This document shows positions 36,576-46,273 of a DNA stretch of 64,000 nucleotides, one piece after another; positions within the stretch are counted from its first letter, which is position 1, and every line of letters begins with the position of its first letter. The DNA is taken from positions 23,214 to 87,213 of the forward strand of contig JAJQAZ010000038.1 in assembly GCA_021203545.1 (NCBI GenBank). The letters run 5' to 3'. The notes beneath the pieces were generated by a model that was not told the DNA's origin, searched no databases, and saw only the letters and a list, made by a program, of their open reading frames with translations. Position numbers and translations under genes: made by a program. The stretch comes from Tannerellaceae bacterium. GTDB lineage: Bacteria; Bacteroidota; Bacteroidia; Bacteroidales; Tannerellaceae.

Positions 36576-38372
36576 ATGAAGTATAATACGATTAAAAATA
36601 TAGTAGCAGGAGCCACCTTATTGTTCACGACAGTCTCCTGTGCAGATTTTCTTTCTGAAAAACCGGAAGGCATTATGGATGCCGAAGCCTATTTTACGAC
36701 GGCCGAAGGGTATGAATATATGGTAAAAGCGGCCTATGAACCGGTGCGCTATGTAACACGCAAAACAGAACCCTTTGCATTAGGCACGGATATATATACG
36801 CAGCCCGGGCGTGGTATGGACGACCAGTATGAAACCGATAAAGCAGAATACAACCGCCGTTATCTGCAGGGTTTCAACGAATATTTCCGTACGGCTGTGA
36901 ATGCTTCCGAAGGGTGGCTGGCAAATTTTTTCTTTGACTGTTACAACCTGATCCAGCGAAGCAATAACGTGATCAGTTATGGGCAACGGGCTGATATTCC
37001 CGAAAGTGTAAGGAATCAGCGAGCTGCAGAAGCCCATTTTCTCCGCGCATTTGCCTATTTCTATCTTGTACAAACCTATAGCGATGTACCTTTATTGACT
37101 GAGGAAATTACAACGCCTCATATGACCGCCGAAAGGACACCCGAAAAGGATATTTATGAGTTTATCATTACAGACCTGGAAGCCAGTTATAATGATCTGG
37201 CTCCTAAAAACCAGCAACCGGAATATGGACGCGTAACACGTGGCGCAGCCAAAACATTGCTGTCAAAAATATACCTGACACGATCCTATAAATCGTTTGC
37301 CGAAAGTACGGATGCCCGCAAAGCATACGATCTGGCTGAAGATGTAATTAAAAATGAAGGGTATACACTACTGGCTGATTTCAATGATATATTCGAAGAA
37401 GGCAACGAAGAAAACGATGAAATAATCTTTGCCGCTCAATACAGTACCAATCGCCAGACCAACTGGGGTGGAAATACAGACTATTCAACCTTCCAGCCTT
37501 TCCTTTATAGCATACCGGGTATGGGTGCCAAAACCGAATACCTCGAACGCTACATGGGAAAAGCAGCCCCCACACGTGCAGCCTATCTGCTCTTTGACCG
37601 TTCGTGGGATACCCGTTTTGACAAGACATTCCAGCGCGAATATTTCGCCAACGAAGAAAAAGCATGGGATCAGGGTGCATTCGGAGAAATACAGGTTGGA
37701 CAGAAAATGTTCCACTTTGTGTTTCCTGACGAACCACAAATGAGCCGGGATGAAAAAGATACGTATCCTTACTTTGTGGTTAACTTCGATGAATATTATG
37801 ACCAACCTTTGGTAGGAGGCCTGAAAGATGACAACGGAGATTACCGTGTGAACGGGTTTGCCCGGGATAAAAAAGGAGACGATACAAAACCCCGTTATTA
37901 TGTGTATCCGGGAATTAAAAAATTCCGGGATTCCAGAGCGTTGTATAGTGACGGTGGCGAAGAAGGCACACGCGACCATTTTGAAATGCGTTTGGGTGAA
38001 GTGTACCTGATTGCCGCGGAAGCCTCTATGAAAGCAGGTTCGGGCGACAGTACAGGCTATCTGCAGGCGCTCCGTAACCGGGCAGCCGGTGGAAGTGGAG
38101 CACCCGCACTGGAACTTACGATTGATAATATCCTCGACGAACGGGCGCGCGAACTGATGGGTGAAGACCGCCGCTTCTTCGACCTGAAACGCACCGGCAA
38201 ACTCCGCGAACGTGTGATCACAAAGAAAATGAACGAACGTGCAGCCCGGGCCCTTGAAGTATGGGGAGAAGAGAACGCATTCAAAGACGAATATATCAAC
38301 CGTCCGTTACCCTACGACTGGATGCGCTATCTGCAAAACCAAATATCCCAGAATCCGGGGTACGATTATTAA
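36576..38372 (+). CDS. SusD/RagB-family nutrient-binding lipoprotein
   Basis: I start at the ATG at 36576 (MKYNTIKNIV), preferred over the one at 36567, giving 598 residues with a lipoprotein signal (LLFTTVSCADF). SusD landmarks are FFDCYNLIQRSNNVISY, AEAHFLRAFAYFYLVQTYSDVPLL and the C-terminal ILDERARELMGEDRRFFDLKR. It is longer than the other SusD proteins in the window because of loops around residues 300-420. It would bind the glycan at the surface together with the SusC encoded just upstream. Confidence 0.93.
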   Translation: MKYNTIKNIVAGATLLFTTVSCADFLSEKPEGIMDAEAYFTTAEGYEYMVKAAYEPVRYVTRKTEPFALGTDIYTQPGRGMDDQYETDKAEYNRRYLQGFNEYFRTAVNASEGWLANFFFDCYNLIQRSNNVISYGQRADIPESVRNQRAAEAHFLRAFAYFYLVQTYSDVPLLTEEITTPHMTAERTPEKDIYEFIITDLEASYNDLAPKNQQPEYGRVTRGAAKTLLSKIYLTRSYKSFAESTDARKAYDLAEDVIKNEGYTLLADFNDIFEEGNEENDEIIFAAQYSTNRQTNWGGNTDYSTFQPFLYSIPGMGAKTEYLERYMGKAAPTRAAYLLFDRSWDTRFDKTFQREYFANEEKAWDQGAFGEIQVGQKMFHFVFPDEPQMSRDEKDTYPYFVVNFDEYYDQPLVGGLKDDNGDYRVNGFARDKKGDDTKPRYYVYPGIKKFRDSRALYSDGGEEGTRDHFEMRLGEVYLIAAEASMKAGSGDSTGYLQALRNRAAGGSGAPALELTIDNILDERARELMGEDRRFFDLKRTGKLRERVITKKMNERAARALEVWGEENAFKDEYINRPLPYDWMRYLQNQISQNPGYDY

Positions 38373-38403
38373 TCTTCCCGGCGGAAGTATAAATAAAAGT
38401 ACG

Positions 38404-38434
38404 GGAACGCAGAAATTTGTTTAATCTGCGTTCC
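38404..38434 (+). terminator. Rho-independent terminator after SusD
   Basis: GGAACGCAGA and TCTGCGTTCC form a perfect 10-bp stem with an 11-base AT-rich loop, followed by TTATATTTC. It lies 32 bases after the SusD stop and separates the SusC/D pair from GH3. Confidence 0.6.
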
Positions 38435-38473
38435 TTATATTTCAATCTTATCAACTTAAAAGATTATGCTTTA

Positions 38474-38768
38474 CTTCCTTTCTCGATCTACTCTCTACAC
38501 ATGTTTTCACCCTCGTAGAGGGTAATATATCTTAGACCCCAGCAACGCTGGGGGGAAGATAACAGAATCTATATTTCGGGCTGAAAGCCCAGCATAGTCA
38601 TGTATAAACTAAAATAGTTGGGGTTGCCTCCGGTCATATTATACTATGTTGCTCCTACGGAGCGAAATATCTTCCTTCTCAATTAAACCCCAGCGTTGCT
38701 GGGGCCTAAGATAGGATAGGCCTCCGGCCTGAATAACATGTGTGTAGAAAGTAGCTCAAGAGGGGAAA
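38474..38768. repeat. Palindrome-rich intergenic element, copy C
   Basis: Ends read CTCGATCTACTCTCTACACA and, inverted, TGTGTAGAAAGTAGCTCAAG. Inside, CTTAGACCCCAGCAACGCT pairs with AGCGTTGCTGGGGCCTAAG, and GGGCTGAAAGCCC is a short hairpin. The first 45 bases resemble copy A. It occupies most of the 498-base gap between SusD and GH3. Confidence 0.65.
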
Positions 38769-38870
38769 CCAAATACTCTATTGATCAAGAAATTAAAGGT
38801 AAAATAAAATCTTCGAATCACCGCTGATTTGTAATCTCCTTCAAACAGAGAACTATTAATAATAAATTAA

Positions 38871-41516
38871 ATGTTACATAAAATAAAATACCAACTACTT
38901 ATTGCTTTTTCAACCCTGTTACTCACGGTGGGATGTACGAATGATACCTCTTATCCCTTCCGGGATACTTCGCTGCCGGTAGAAGTACGGGTTGATGATC
39001 TTGTATCGCGGCTTACACTGGAGGAAAAAGTGAGTCAGATGATCAGTGAAGCGGCTGCTATTGAACGGCTGGGAATACCTGCTTACGACTGGCAGAACGA
39101 ATGTTTGCACGGCGTGGGTAAACTGGGCGATTACAAAGTAACCGTATATCCCCAGCCAATCGGAATGGCTGCCACATGGGACGAGGAATCTCTGCTGAAA
39201 ATGGCTGATTATACCGCTACGGAAGGAAGAGCGATCTACCACGACTCTTCCCGGAAAGGCATCACAGCCAGCTACTACGGACTAACCTACTGGTCACCCA
39301 ATATCAATATTTTTCGTGATCCACGCTGGGGCAGAGGCCATGAAACATTTGGTGAAGATCCCTATCTTACTACCGTATTAGGTAAAGCGTTTGTAAACGG
39401 ATTGCAGGGAGACGATCCCCGTTACCTGAAATCATCAGCCTGCGCCAAGCATTATGCCGTACACAGTGGTCCCGAAACACTGCGCCATGAATTTAATACC
39501 GAAGTGTCTGAATACGATCTGTGGGATACCTATCTGCCCGCCTTCCGTGACCTTGTTACCGAAGCCGGCGTTTCCGGTGTAATGTGTGCTTACAATGCCT
39601 ATGCCGGACAACCCTGTTGCGGAAATGACCGCTTTATGATGGATATTCTCCGGAACCAATGGGGATTCGATGGATATGTAACTTCCGATTGCGGTGCGAT
39701 TGATGATTTCTATAAATATCATCAAACCCACCCAGATACCTTATCTGCAGCCGTAGACGCGGTATTGCACGGTACCGATCTGGATTGTGTGCGGGATGTT
39801 GTGTATAAAACTCTTGTACAGGCTGTCCGTGAAGGCAAAATAGCAGAATCGTATATTGATGAATCGGTCAAACGGCTATTTACCATACGCTTCCGGCTGG
39901 GAATGTTCGACCCGGAAGAATTGGTTCCCTACGCTCAAACCTCCTTAGCTGTTTTAGAATGCGATGCGCACAAGGAACATGCATTGAAAATGGCCCGTCA
40001 ATCTGTGGTTCTCCTGAAAAACGAGAAGAATACGCTTCCGCTACGGAAAGACCTGAAAAAAATAGCCGTGATAGGCCCGAATGCCGCGAATGAAATGTGC
40101 CTGTTGGGAAATTATCACGGATATCCTTCCGAAATTGTAACCGTACTGGACGCGGTTCGTGAAAAAGTATCACCGGGAACTGAGGTTGTATATGAGAAAA
40201 TGCTGGAATACCTGGAAACAGACAACTTTCAGCCACTTAACTTTAATAAACAACTTTCGGCCGGAGCCGGCAAAGCAGGATTCAAAGCCGAATATTACAA
40301 AAATACCACCTTCGAAGGAACACCTGTTACAGAAATACAGGATACCGTCTCTCTGAACTATAAAGGAATAACAAACATTACCGGGGATATAGAGTCATTA
40401 GCCTTTTCAGCACGCTTCACCACCCTCTTTACACCGGAGGAGACCGCTGAAATCGCCATTAAAGTGGATACCGACAAACGATTCCGCCTGATAATTGACG
40501 GAACAACTCATATAAATACATTGGACCGGAAAGCAAAAACAAATGAAGTATACAAAAAGGTATTTGAAAAAGGGAAGGAATATACCATTGTGCTGGAAGC
40601 GGTTATGCGGGGAAGACACGGATCACTCTCTTTCTCCATGGGGCAAATAATTCAACCTTCCTTACAGGAATTGGCCGCAAAAGTAAAAGACACGGATGCT
40701 ATTATCTTCGCCGGAGGTATTTCGCCCGAACTGGAAGGCGAACAGAATGGTGTACAATGCGAAGGTTTTCTGGATGGCGACCGCACTACCATTGCACTAC
40801 CTGCCATACAAACCGCTTTCCTGAAAGAGCTCCAAAAAACCGGTAAACCGGTGGTATTCGTGATGATGACGGGAAGTGCTATTGCTATGGAGTGGGAAAG
40901 CAATCATATACCGGCTATTATCAACGCCTGGTATGGAGGACAATCCGGAGGTACAGCCGTTGCCGATGTATTATTCGGCGACTATAACCCTGCCGGACGT
41001 TTACCGGTGACCTTTTACCGGAACGATTCCGACCTGCCTCCTTTCGAAGATTATTGCATGGAAGGACGCACCTATCGCTACTTTCGCGATACGCCCCTTT
41101 ATCCTTTCGGTTATGGTTTGAGTTATACAACATTTAAATATTCTAACATGCAGGTACAGGATACCGTATCTGCGACCGGCACACTGGCTGTGGCCATAGA
41201 AGTTACAAACACCGGCGACAGGGCCGGAGAAGAGGTAGTACAATTATACCTTAGTCATCCCGGGAAAGAGAACTATCAACCGGTTCGTTCCTTAAAAGGA
41301 TTCCGGCGCATCCACCTCCAGGCAGGAGAAACACAGACCGTTCGCTTTACCCTGACTCCTAAAGAACTGGCCACAACAAATATAAACGGAACTTCCGGAG
41401 TAATACCCGGCGATGTATCCATTACCATAGGTGGCGGACAACCGGTATCCATACAGGGATATGAACCCTCTTATTGCCGGAAAACAGTACGGGTTACAGA
41501 TACAAATAGCCGGTAA
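38871..41516 (+). CDS. GH3 family exo-beta-glycosidase with PA14 insert, lipoprotein
   Basis: The 881-residue protein has a lipoprotein signal (LLLTVGCTND). It has the two GH3 catalytic domains, with the nucleophile D273 in YVTSDCGAIDDF and the substrate-pocket signature KSSACAKHYAVHSGPE. A PA14 insert lies at about residues 465-600 (FKAEYYKNTTFEG, IAIKVDTDKRFRLIIDG) and a C-terminal Fn3-like domain follows (AGEEVVQLYLSHPGKENY). GH3 enzymes remove terminal beta-linked glucose, xylose or related sugars; the form of the N-terminal domain (ITASYYGLTYWSPNINIFRDPRWGRG) is common in beta-xylosidase-like members. The frame is intact. It lies between two gene-free stretches and may have its own promoter. 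Confidence 0.92.
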   Translation: MLHKIKYQLLIAFSTLLLTVGCTNDTSYPFRDTSLPVEVRVDDLVSRLTLEEKVSQMISEAAAIERLGIPAYDWQNECLHGVGKLGDYKVTVYPQPIGMAATWDEESLLKMADYTATEGRAIYHDSSRKGITASYYGLTYWSPNINIFRDPRWGRGHETFGEDPYLTTVLGKAFVNGLQGDDPRYLKSSACAKHYAVHSGPETLRHEFNTEVSEYDLWDTYLPAFRDLVTEAGVSGVMCAYNAYAGQPCCGNDRFMMDILRNQWGFDGYVTSDCGAIDDFYKYHQTHPDTLSAAVDAVLHGTDLDCVRDVVYKTLVQAVREGKIAESYIDESVKRLFTIRFRLGMFDPEELVPYAQTSLAVLECDAHKEHALKMARQSVVLLKNEKNTLPLRKDLKKIAVIGPNAANEMCLLGNYHGYPSEIVTVLDAVREKVSPGTEVVYEKMLEYLETDNFQPLNFNKQLSAGAGKAGFKAEYYKNTTFEGTPVTEIQDTVSLNYKGITNITGDIESLAFSARFTTLFTPEETAEIAIKVDTDKRFRLIIDGTTHINTLDRKAKTNEVYKKVFEKGKEYTIVLEAVMRGRHGSLSFSMGQIIQPSLQELAAKVKDTDAIIFAGGISPELEGEQNGVQCEGFLDGDRTTIALPAIQTAFLKELQKTGKPVVFVMMTGSAIAMEWESNHIPAIINAWYGGQSGGTAVADVLFGDYNPAGRLPVTFYRNDSDLPPFEDYCMEGRTYRYFRDTPLYPFGYGLSYTTFKYSNMQVQDTVSATGTLAVAIEVTNTGDRAGEEVVQLYLSHPGKENYQPVRSLKGFRRIHLQAGETQTVRFTLTPKELATTNINGTSGVIPGDVSITIGGGQPVSIQGYEPSYCRKTVRVTDTNSR

Positions 41517-41690
41517 GAAAATCGAAAGCAAACAAGTGACATTTTGTAAGCATTTAAGCTATAATACCTGTCTGAATCCTTGGAACCGGGTGTTTCCGCT
41601 AACTGCTGAAATTGTACAAATAAAGGTTTCAGAGTGAAAATACGGGTCTTTTTCATTTTTGCAAATATTTTAATACATAATTTGACAAAT

Positions 41691-41770
41691 TTCATCTGCA
41701 TGAACCTGATTTTTCATGCAGATGAAACAGTCACTTCATGCGGATGAATTCCGAAAAAAATACAGATGAA
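41691..41770. repeat. Array of palindromes with exact 22-bp period (TTCAT-N4-ATGAA)
   Basis: TTCATCTGCATGAA at 41691, TTCATGCAGATGAA at 41713 and TTCATGCGGATGAA at 41735 are spaced exactly 22 bases. A fourth half-conserved copy (CAGATGAA at 41763-41770) fits the same register. The array lies in the 705-base gap between GH3 and GH29. Apart from it and the GH29 promoter I see nothing in 41517-42221. Confidence 0.75.
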
Positions 41771-42118
41771 ACTCAATTTTTCCTGTTTTTTATCCAAAAA
41801 ACGGCTACTTATCTCAAAATAAACGGCTCTATTTTGTCTGGTTTACTTCCGGATAGTAAAAAATAAGGATTTACTAATGAATCTATTTTGTAGAGTAATT
41901 GCTTACAGCATATAAAAACAGATCTGTATGAAATCAAAAACCAGTTTCTTTTGGATAGGAGGAACCTGTTTTTTGCAACAAACTGTTCTCCGTGAAATTC
42001 ACAGGAATCGTTTTTTTCCATTCACTCCCCGGCACAGGTTCAAATAACGGATTCTCGTAGCTATTCATTTAACAAAATGATAGTCCGGGATTCATAATTA
42101 TCAATTTGTCAGCCGGAA

Positions 42119-42184
42119 TGTTCAAAAATCCCCCTATTTATATTCATATTTCTCCCTCATACCCTATACAAACAGATACTTTTG
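42119..42184 (+). promoter_or_regulatory. GH29 operon promoter with a TGTTC box
   Basis: TACTTTTG at 42177-42184 is a perfect TAnnTTTG -7 box, 37 bases before the chosen GH29 start. TGTTCAAAAATCCCCC at 42119-42134 closely resembles the box at 33476 upstream of the second SusC gene. Together they suggest that the six-enzyme operon has its own regulated promoter. Confidence 0.45.
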
Positions 42185-42221
42185 TATGCATAACAAAATA
42201 CAAACTAAAAATTATAACAAC

Positions 42222-43736
42222 ATGCGAAACATATTCTTATTACTGGTTGTCGCTCTTATAACCACGACAACACAGGCACAATACGAAACGTATAAAATGA
42301 ACTGGCAGAAAATAGCCGGAGAGAACCAATACAACCCCGAAGCCGTATGGCTGCAGGATGCTAAATTCGGTATATACTTCCATTGGGGAGTCTATTCGGT
42401 TCCTGCCTTTTCATACGAATGGTATCCACGCCACATGTTTATGGAAACCCGTAAAGAATACCATTTTCACAAAGAGAAGTATGGCGACCCCAAAGAGTCC
42501 GGATATGAAACCCTTGTTCCCTTATTTAAAGCCGAACACTTCAATGCCCGCGAATGGGTAGAACTCTTCCATAAAGCAGGAGCCAGATTCGCAGGACCCG
42601 TAGCCGAACACCATGACGGGTTCGCTATGTGGGACAGTAAAATCACTCCATGGAATGCCTCCCTTATGGGACCTCACAGAGACATTCTGGGAGAAATAGA
42701 AAAAGAGATCCGGGATCACGGGATGAAACTGGTTACTACCTTTCATCACGCGCGTAATTTCCAACGGTATCATAACGATCCCAAACGTAACGAAAAAGTT
42801 GATTTCTGGGATCAGTGGGACAGCCACTATCCTTACATTGAGGGAATGCCTACCCTGTCCGATAATCCGATGCTCCGCCTGCTTTACGGGAATGTTACCG
42901 CCGAAGAATTTTATAATCCGATCTGGTTTGGTAAATTAAAGGAAGTAATAGACAATTACAGCCCGGATGTAATCTGGTTTGATGCATGGCTGGACCTGAT
43001 TCCGGAAGAATATCTTTACAAATTTGTGGAATACTATGTAAAAGAATCTAAGAAACAAGGCCGGGATGTTGTGATTTGCCGCAAACAGGGCGACCTGCCG
43101 TTAAGCGTAAGCATCGAGAACCTTGAAAAATCCAGAAAACAAAACATTGAACCCCGTTTATGGATGACCGACGAAACAATCAGTACTGATAGCTGGAGTT
43201 ATACGGAAGACATGGAACTGAAAACAGCAAAAGACCTGATTGATGTATTAATTGACGTAGTAAGTAAAAACGGAGTACTTTTGCTGAATGTATCCCCCCG
43301 TGCCGACGGTGTGATCCCTTCGGAACAAAGAGAAATTTTACTTTCTATCGGAGAATGGCTGAATGTAAACGGTGAGGGGATCTATGGTACACGCCCCTGG
43401 TACACCTATGGCCAGGAGCCTACTACCCAGCCGGAAGGTAGCTTCGACAACCACAAAGAGTTCCTGAAAGTAAAATATTCACCCAAAGATGTACGTTACA
43501 CAAAAAAAGGAAATACGATCTATGCTATGACATTGGGTGTTCCGGCAGCCGGCGAAGTGATGACACTCGAAGCGTTTGCAAAACACAATCTGCCCGCGCC
43601 GCTTTCCGTTAAACAGGTGTCTGTATTAGGAACCAATCAACCGGTTAAATGGTCGGAAACACAGGAAGGATTATCTATAGAAATACCTATTATAAACGGA
43701 GATAAAGCTGTATCTTTCAGAATTGAATGTGAATAA
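42222..43736 (+). CDS. GH29 alpha-L-fucosidase
   Basis: The 504-residue protein starts at the ATG at 42222 (MRNIFLLLVV, signal peptide ending TQAQ). It has the GH29 core: WLQDAKFGIYFHWGVYSVPAF, FAGPVAEHHDGFAMWDS, and the nucleophile D254 in VIWFDAWLD. The conserved NGVLLLNVSPRADGVIP precedes a C-terminal beta domain. GH29 enzymes release alpha-L-fucose with retention. It leads a tight operon with GH95, 15 bases away. The EHHDGF and LLLNVSPR motifs are typical, but the linkage cannot be told from sequence. Confidence 0.93.
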   Translation: MRNIFLLLVVALITTTTQAQYETYKMNWQKIAGENQYNPEAVWLQDAKFGIYFHWGVYSVPAFSYEWYPRHMFMETRKEYHFHKEKYGDPKESGYETLVPLFKAEHFNAREWVELFHKAGARFAGPVAEHHDGFAMWDSKITPWNASLMGPHRDILGEIEKEIRDHGMKLVTTFHHARNFQRYHNDPKRNEKVDFWDQWDSHYPYIEGMPTLSDNPMLRLLYGNVTAEEFYNPIWFGKLKEVIDNYSPDVIWFDAWLDLIPEEYLYKFVEYYVKESKKQGRDVVICRKQGDLPLSVSIENLEKSRKQNIEPRLWMTDETISTDSWSYTEDMELKTAKDLIDVLIDVVSKNGVLLLNVSPRADGVIPSEQREILLSIGEWLNVNGEGIYGTRPWYTYGQEPTTQPEGSFDNHKEFLKVKYSPKDVRYTKKGNTIYAMTLGVPAAGEVMTLEAFAKHNLPAPLSVKQVSVLGTNQPVKWSETQEGLSIEIPIINGDKAVSFRIECE

Positions 43737-43751
43737 ATTATCAATCATCCT

Positions 43752-46232
43752 ATGAAAACGAGCAAAATCATCCTGTTACTGACCGTCCTGTTTTACCCGG
43801 TAATTACCACCATTGCACAGGACGGGCAACCCCTGAAACTCTGGTACAAACAACCCGCTGCCGAATGGGTAGAGGCACTTCCTGTTGGAAACGGACGGCT
43901 GGGGGCTATGGTATTCGGCAACCCGGAAGAAGAGTTGATTCAACTGAATGAAGAGACCCTCTGGTCGGGCCGTCCGGTAAATCCCAACCCCAACCCGCAG
44001 GCAGTAGAGTATCTGCCGGAAGTCAGACAAGCTCTTTTCAATGGTGACTGGAAAAAGGCCGAACAGCTCTGTACCCACATGCAGGGCTACTATACTCAAT
44101 CTTATTTACCCCTGGCAGACCTTAAGATAAAACATACCAATTTCGCCGGAGAAGCCGGGAGTTACTGCCGGGACCTATCTCTTACGGATGCGGTGGCGCA
44201 TACTACTTTTACTATAAATGGTATCACTTACGAACGGGAAGTATTTATTTCAGCTCCCGACCAACTTATAGTTGTAAAAATACGTTCCCTCCAAAAAGGA
44301 AAAGTATCTTTTGACGCGGCATTAAGCAGTCTGTTACAGAATAAAGTGTCTGCTACAGACAGCCGCCTGGTCATGAAAGGAGATGCCCCGGTACATGTCG
44401 ACCCCAATTACCTGGGAGATACAGAAGCCCCGGTACGTTACATAGATCAGGAGGGAAACCGTGGCATGCGTTTTGAAGTACGGATGCACGCCCGGACCCT
44501 GAATGGAAAAATCACCTATACGGACGACCGGATACAGGTAAGAGAAGCGGACGAAGCGACCCTTTATCTTTCCGCGGCTACCAGTTTTAACGGTTTTGAT
44601 AAAGATCCACGCACAGAAGGTAAGGATGAGAGTCTGATAGCGGAAAAACATCTGCAAAAAGCCGCCGGGAAAAGTTATGAACAACTAAAGAAAGAACACA
44701 TCCGGGATTACCAAAGTTATTTCAACCGGGTATCTTTCCAACTGGAAGAATCCGCGGATAAAAAACAGTTCGATACTTATGAACGGCTTATTCAATACCG
44801 GAACGGCGGTACAGACCTGGCTCTGGAAACCCTGTATTACCAGTTCGGGCGTTACCTGCTTATCTCCTGTTCGCGTACCGGCGGAGTACCGGCCAACCTG
44901 CAGGGGATATGGAATAACCTGTTACGTGCTCCGTGGAGTAGCAACTACACAATGAATATCAACGCCCAAATGAACTATTGGCCTGTCGAAATGTGCAACC
45001 TCTCCGAACTACATACCCCTTTTCTGGATCATATCGGGAATATAGCGAAAAACGGAGCACATACCGCCCGCAACTTTTTTCATGCCGGTGGGTGGTCACT
45101 TAGCCATAACTCCGACATCTGGGCACAAACCAATCCGGTTGGCAATCTGGGTATAGGGCATCCCTCATGGGCAAACTGGTACGTGGGTGGCCCATGGGTA
45201 TGCCAGCATCTATACGAACATTACCGTTATACGGGCGACCGGGAGTATCTGCGTACGTACGCGTATCCTATTATGAAAGAGGCAGCGGCTTTCTGTCTGG
45301 ACTGGCTGATAGAAGACAAAAACGGTTATCTGGTAACCGCTCCTTCCACTTCGCCGGAGAATGTGTTCATTGGCGAAGACGGCACACCGGCCTCGGTTTC
45401 TATCGCGACTACTATGGATATGTCAATCATATGGGATCTTTTTACAAACCTGATTGAAGCAGCCGGTATTCTGGGAGCAGATACAGCCTATGCGGAATTG
45501 CTAATACAAAAAAGGGATAAGTTGTTTCCTTTGCAGACCGGCCATAAAGGCAATCTGCAGGAGTGGTTCCGGGATTACGAAGACCGTGACCCACACCACC
45601 GGCATGTTTCCCACCTTTTCGGGCTACATCCCGGCAGACAGATTTCCCCTTTTCTTACCCCCGAATTTTCGGAAGCATCCAAACGAACATTGGAATTAAG
45701 AGGAGATAACGGAACAGGCTGGTCGCTGGCATGGAAAATAAACTTCTGGGCACGCCTGCTCGACGGCGATCATGCCTATCACCTGTTGCGCAACCTATTG
45801 AATGTAGTAGAAAACAAAGGGGAGAACTATGACGGCGGAGGCTCCTATATGAATATGTTCTGCGCACACCCCCCTTTCCAGATAGACGGCAACTTCGGAG
45901 GGCTTTCCGGGATGACCGAAATGCTGATGCAAAGCCACCTGGACGAAATTCATCTCCTGCCTGCCCTGCCAACGGTATGGAAAACAGGCAAAATTACCGG
46001 ACTACGTGCCCGGAACGGATTCGAAACAGACATTCAATGGGAAAACAATGTCCTGAAAGAAGCAACCATTTATTCGCACAACGGAGCTCCCTGTACATTG
46101 CGCACCTCTGTACCCATACGGGTAAACGGAATCAACGCGGTTACAGAAAAACAGGATACCCCGTACGGGATCTACTATATAACCCGCTTCGAAACAAAAA
46201 ACAATAAACAGTACCGGATTACACTTCAATAG
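43752..46232 (+). CDS. GH95 family alpha-L-fucosidase or alpha-L-galactosidase
   Basis: The 826-residue protein has a signal peptide (ending TIAQ). Its GH95 layout is an N-terminal beta-sandwich beginning LWYKQPAAEWVEALPVGNGRLGAMVFG with ETLWSGRP, then an (alpha/alpha)6 barrel with NINAQMNYWPVEMCNLSELH, WAQTNPVGN, STSPENVFIGEDG, GTGWSLAWKINFWARLLDG and QIDGNFGGLSGM. GH95 members act by inversion on alpha-1,2-linked L-fucose or, in pectin-degrading loci, on L-galactose. Catalytic Glu and Asn/Asp positions lie in these motifs. The frame is intact and it sits 15 bases after GH29. Confidence 0.93.
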   Translation: MKTSKIILLLTVLFYPVITTIAQDGQPLKLWYKQPAAEWVEALPVGNGRLGAMVFGNPEEELIQLNEETLWSGRPVNPNPNPQAVEYLPEVRQALFNGDWKKAEQLCTHMQGYYTQSYLPLADLKIKHTNFAGEAGSYCRDLSLTDAVAHTTFTINGITYEREVFISAPDQLIVVKIRSLQKGKVSFDAALSSLLQNKVSATDSRLVMKGDAPVHVDPNYLGDTEAPVRYIDQEGNRGMRFEVRMHARTLNGKITYTDDRIQVREADEATLYLSAATSFNGFDKDPRTEGKDESLIAEKHLQKAAGKSYEQLKKEHIRDYQSYFNRVSFQLEESADKKQFDTYERLIQYRNGGTDLALETLYYQFGRYLLISCSRTGGVPANLQGIWNNLLRAPWSSNYTMNINAQMNYWPVEMCNLSELHTPFLDHIGNIAKNGAHTARNFFHAGGWSLSHNSDIWAQTNPVGNLGIGHPSWANWYVGGPWVCQHLYEHYRYTGDREYLRTYAYPIMKEAAAFCLDWLIEDKNGYLVTAPSTSPENVFIGEDGTPASVSIATTMDMSIIWDLFTNLIEAAGILGADTAYAELLIQKRDKLFPLQTGHKGNLQEWFRDYEDRDPHHRHVSHLFGLHPGRQISPFLTPEFSEASKRTLELRGDNGTGWSLAWKINFWARLLDGDHAYHLLRNLLNVVENKGENYDGGGSYMNMFCAHPPFQIDGNFGGLSGMTEMLMQSHLDEIHLLPALPTVWKTGKITGLRARNGFETDIQWENNVLKEATIYSHNGAPCTLRTSVPIRVNGINAVTEKQDTPYGIYYITRFETKNNKQYRITLQ

Positions 46233-46273
46233 ATTTTCTCCCTTTGCAAGGGTAATAAAACAGATTTAAAAAG

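Noticed and set aside
37381..37979. Long antisense open frames inside SusD, GH3, HTCS and other genes
   Set aside because: They are shadows of well-supported genes in other frames, with no motif or start signal of their own.
41691..41770. CRISPR or iteron origin at the TTCAT array
   Set aside because: Spacers are only 8 bases, so it is not CRISPR. No replication protein or partition gene is nearby, so an origin is unsupported.
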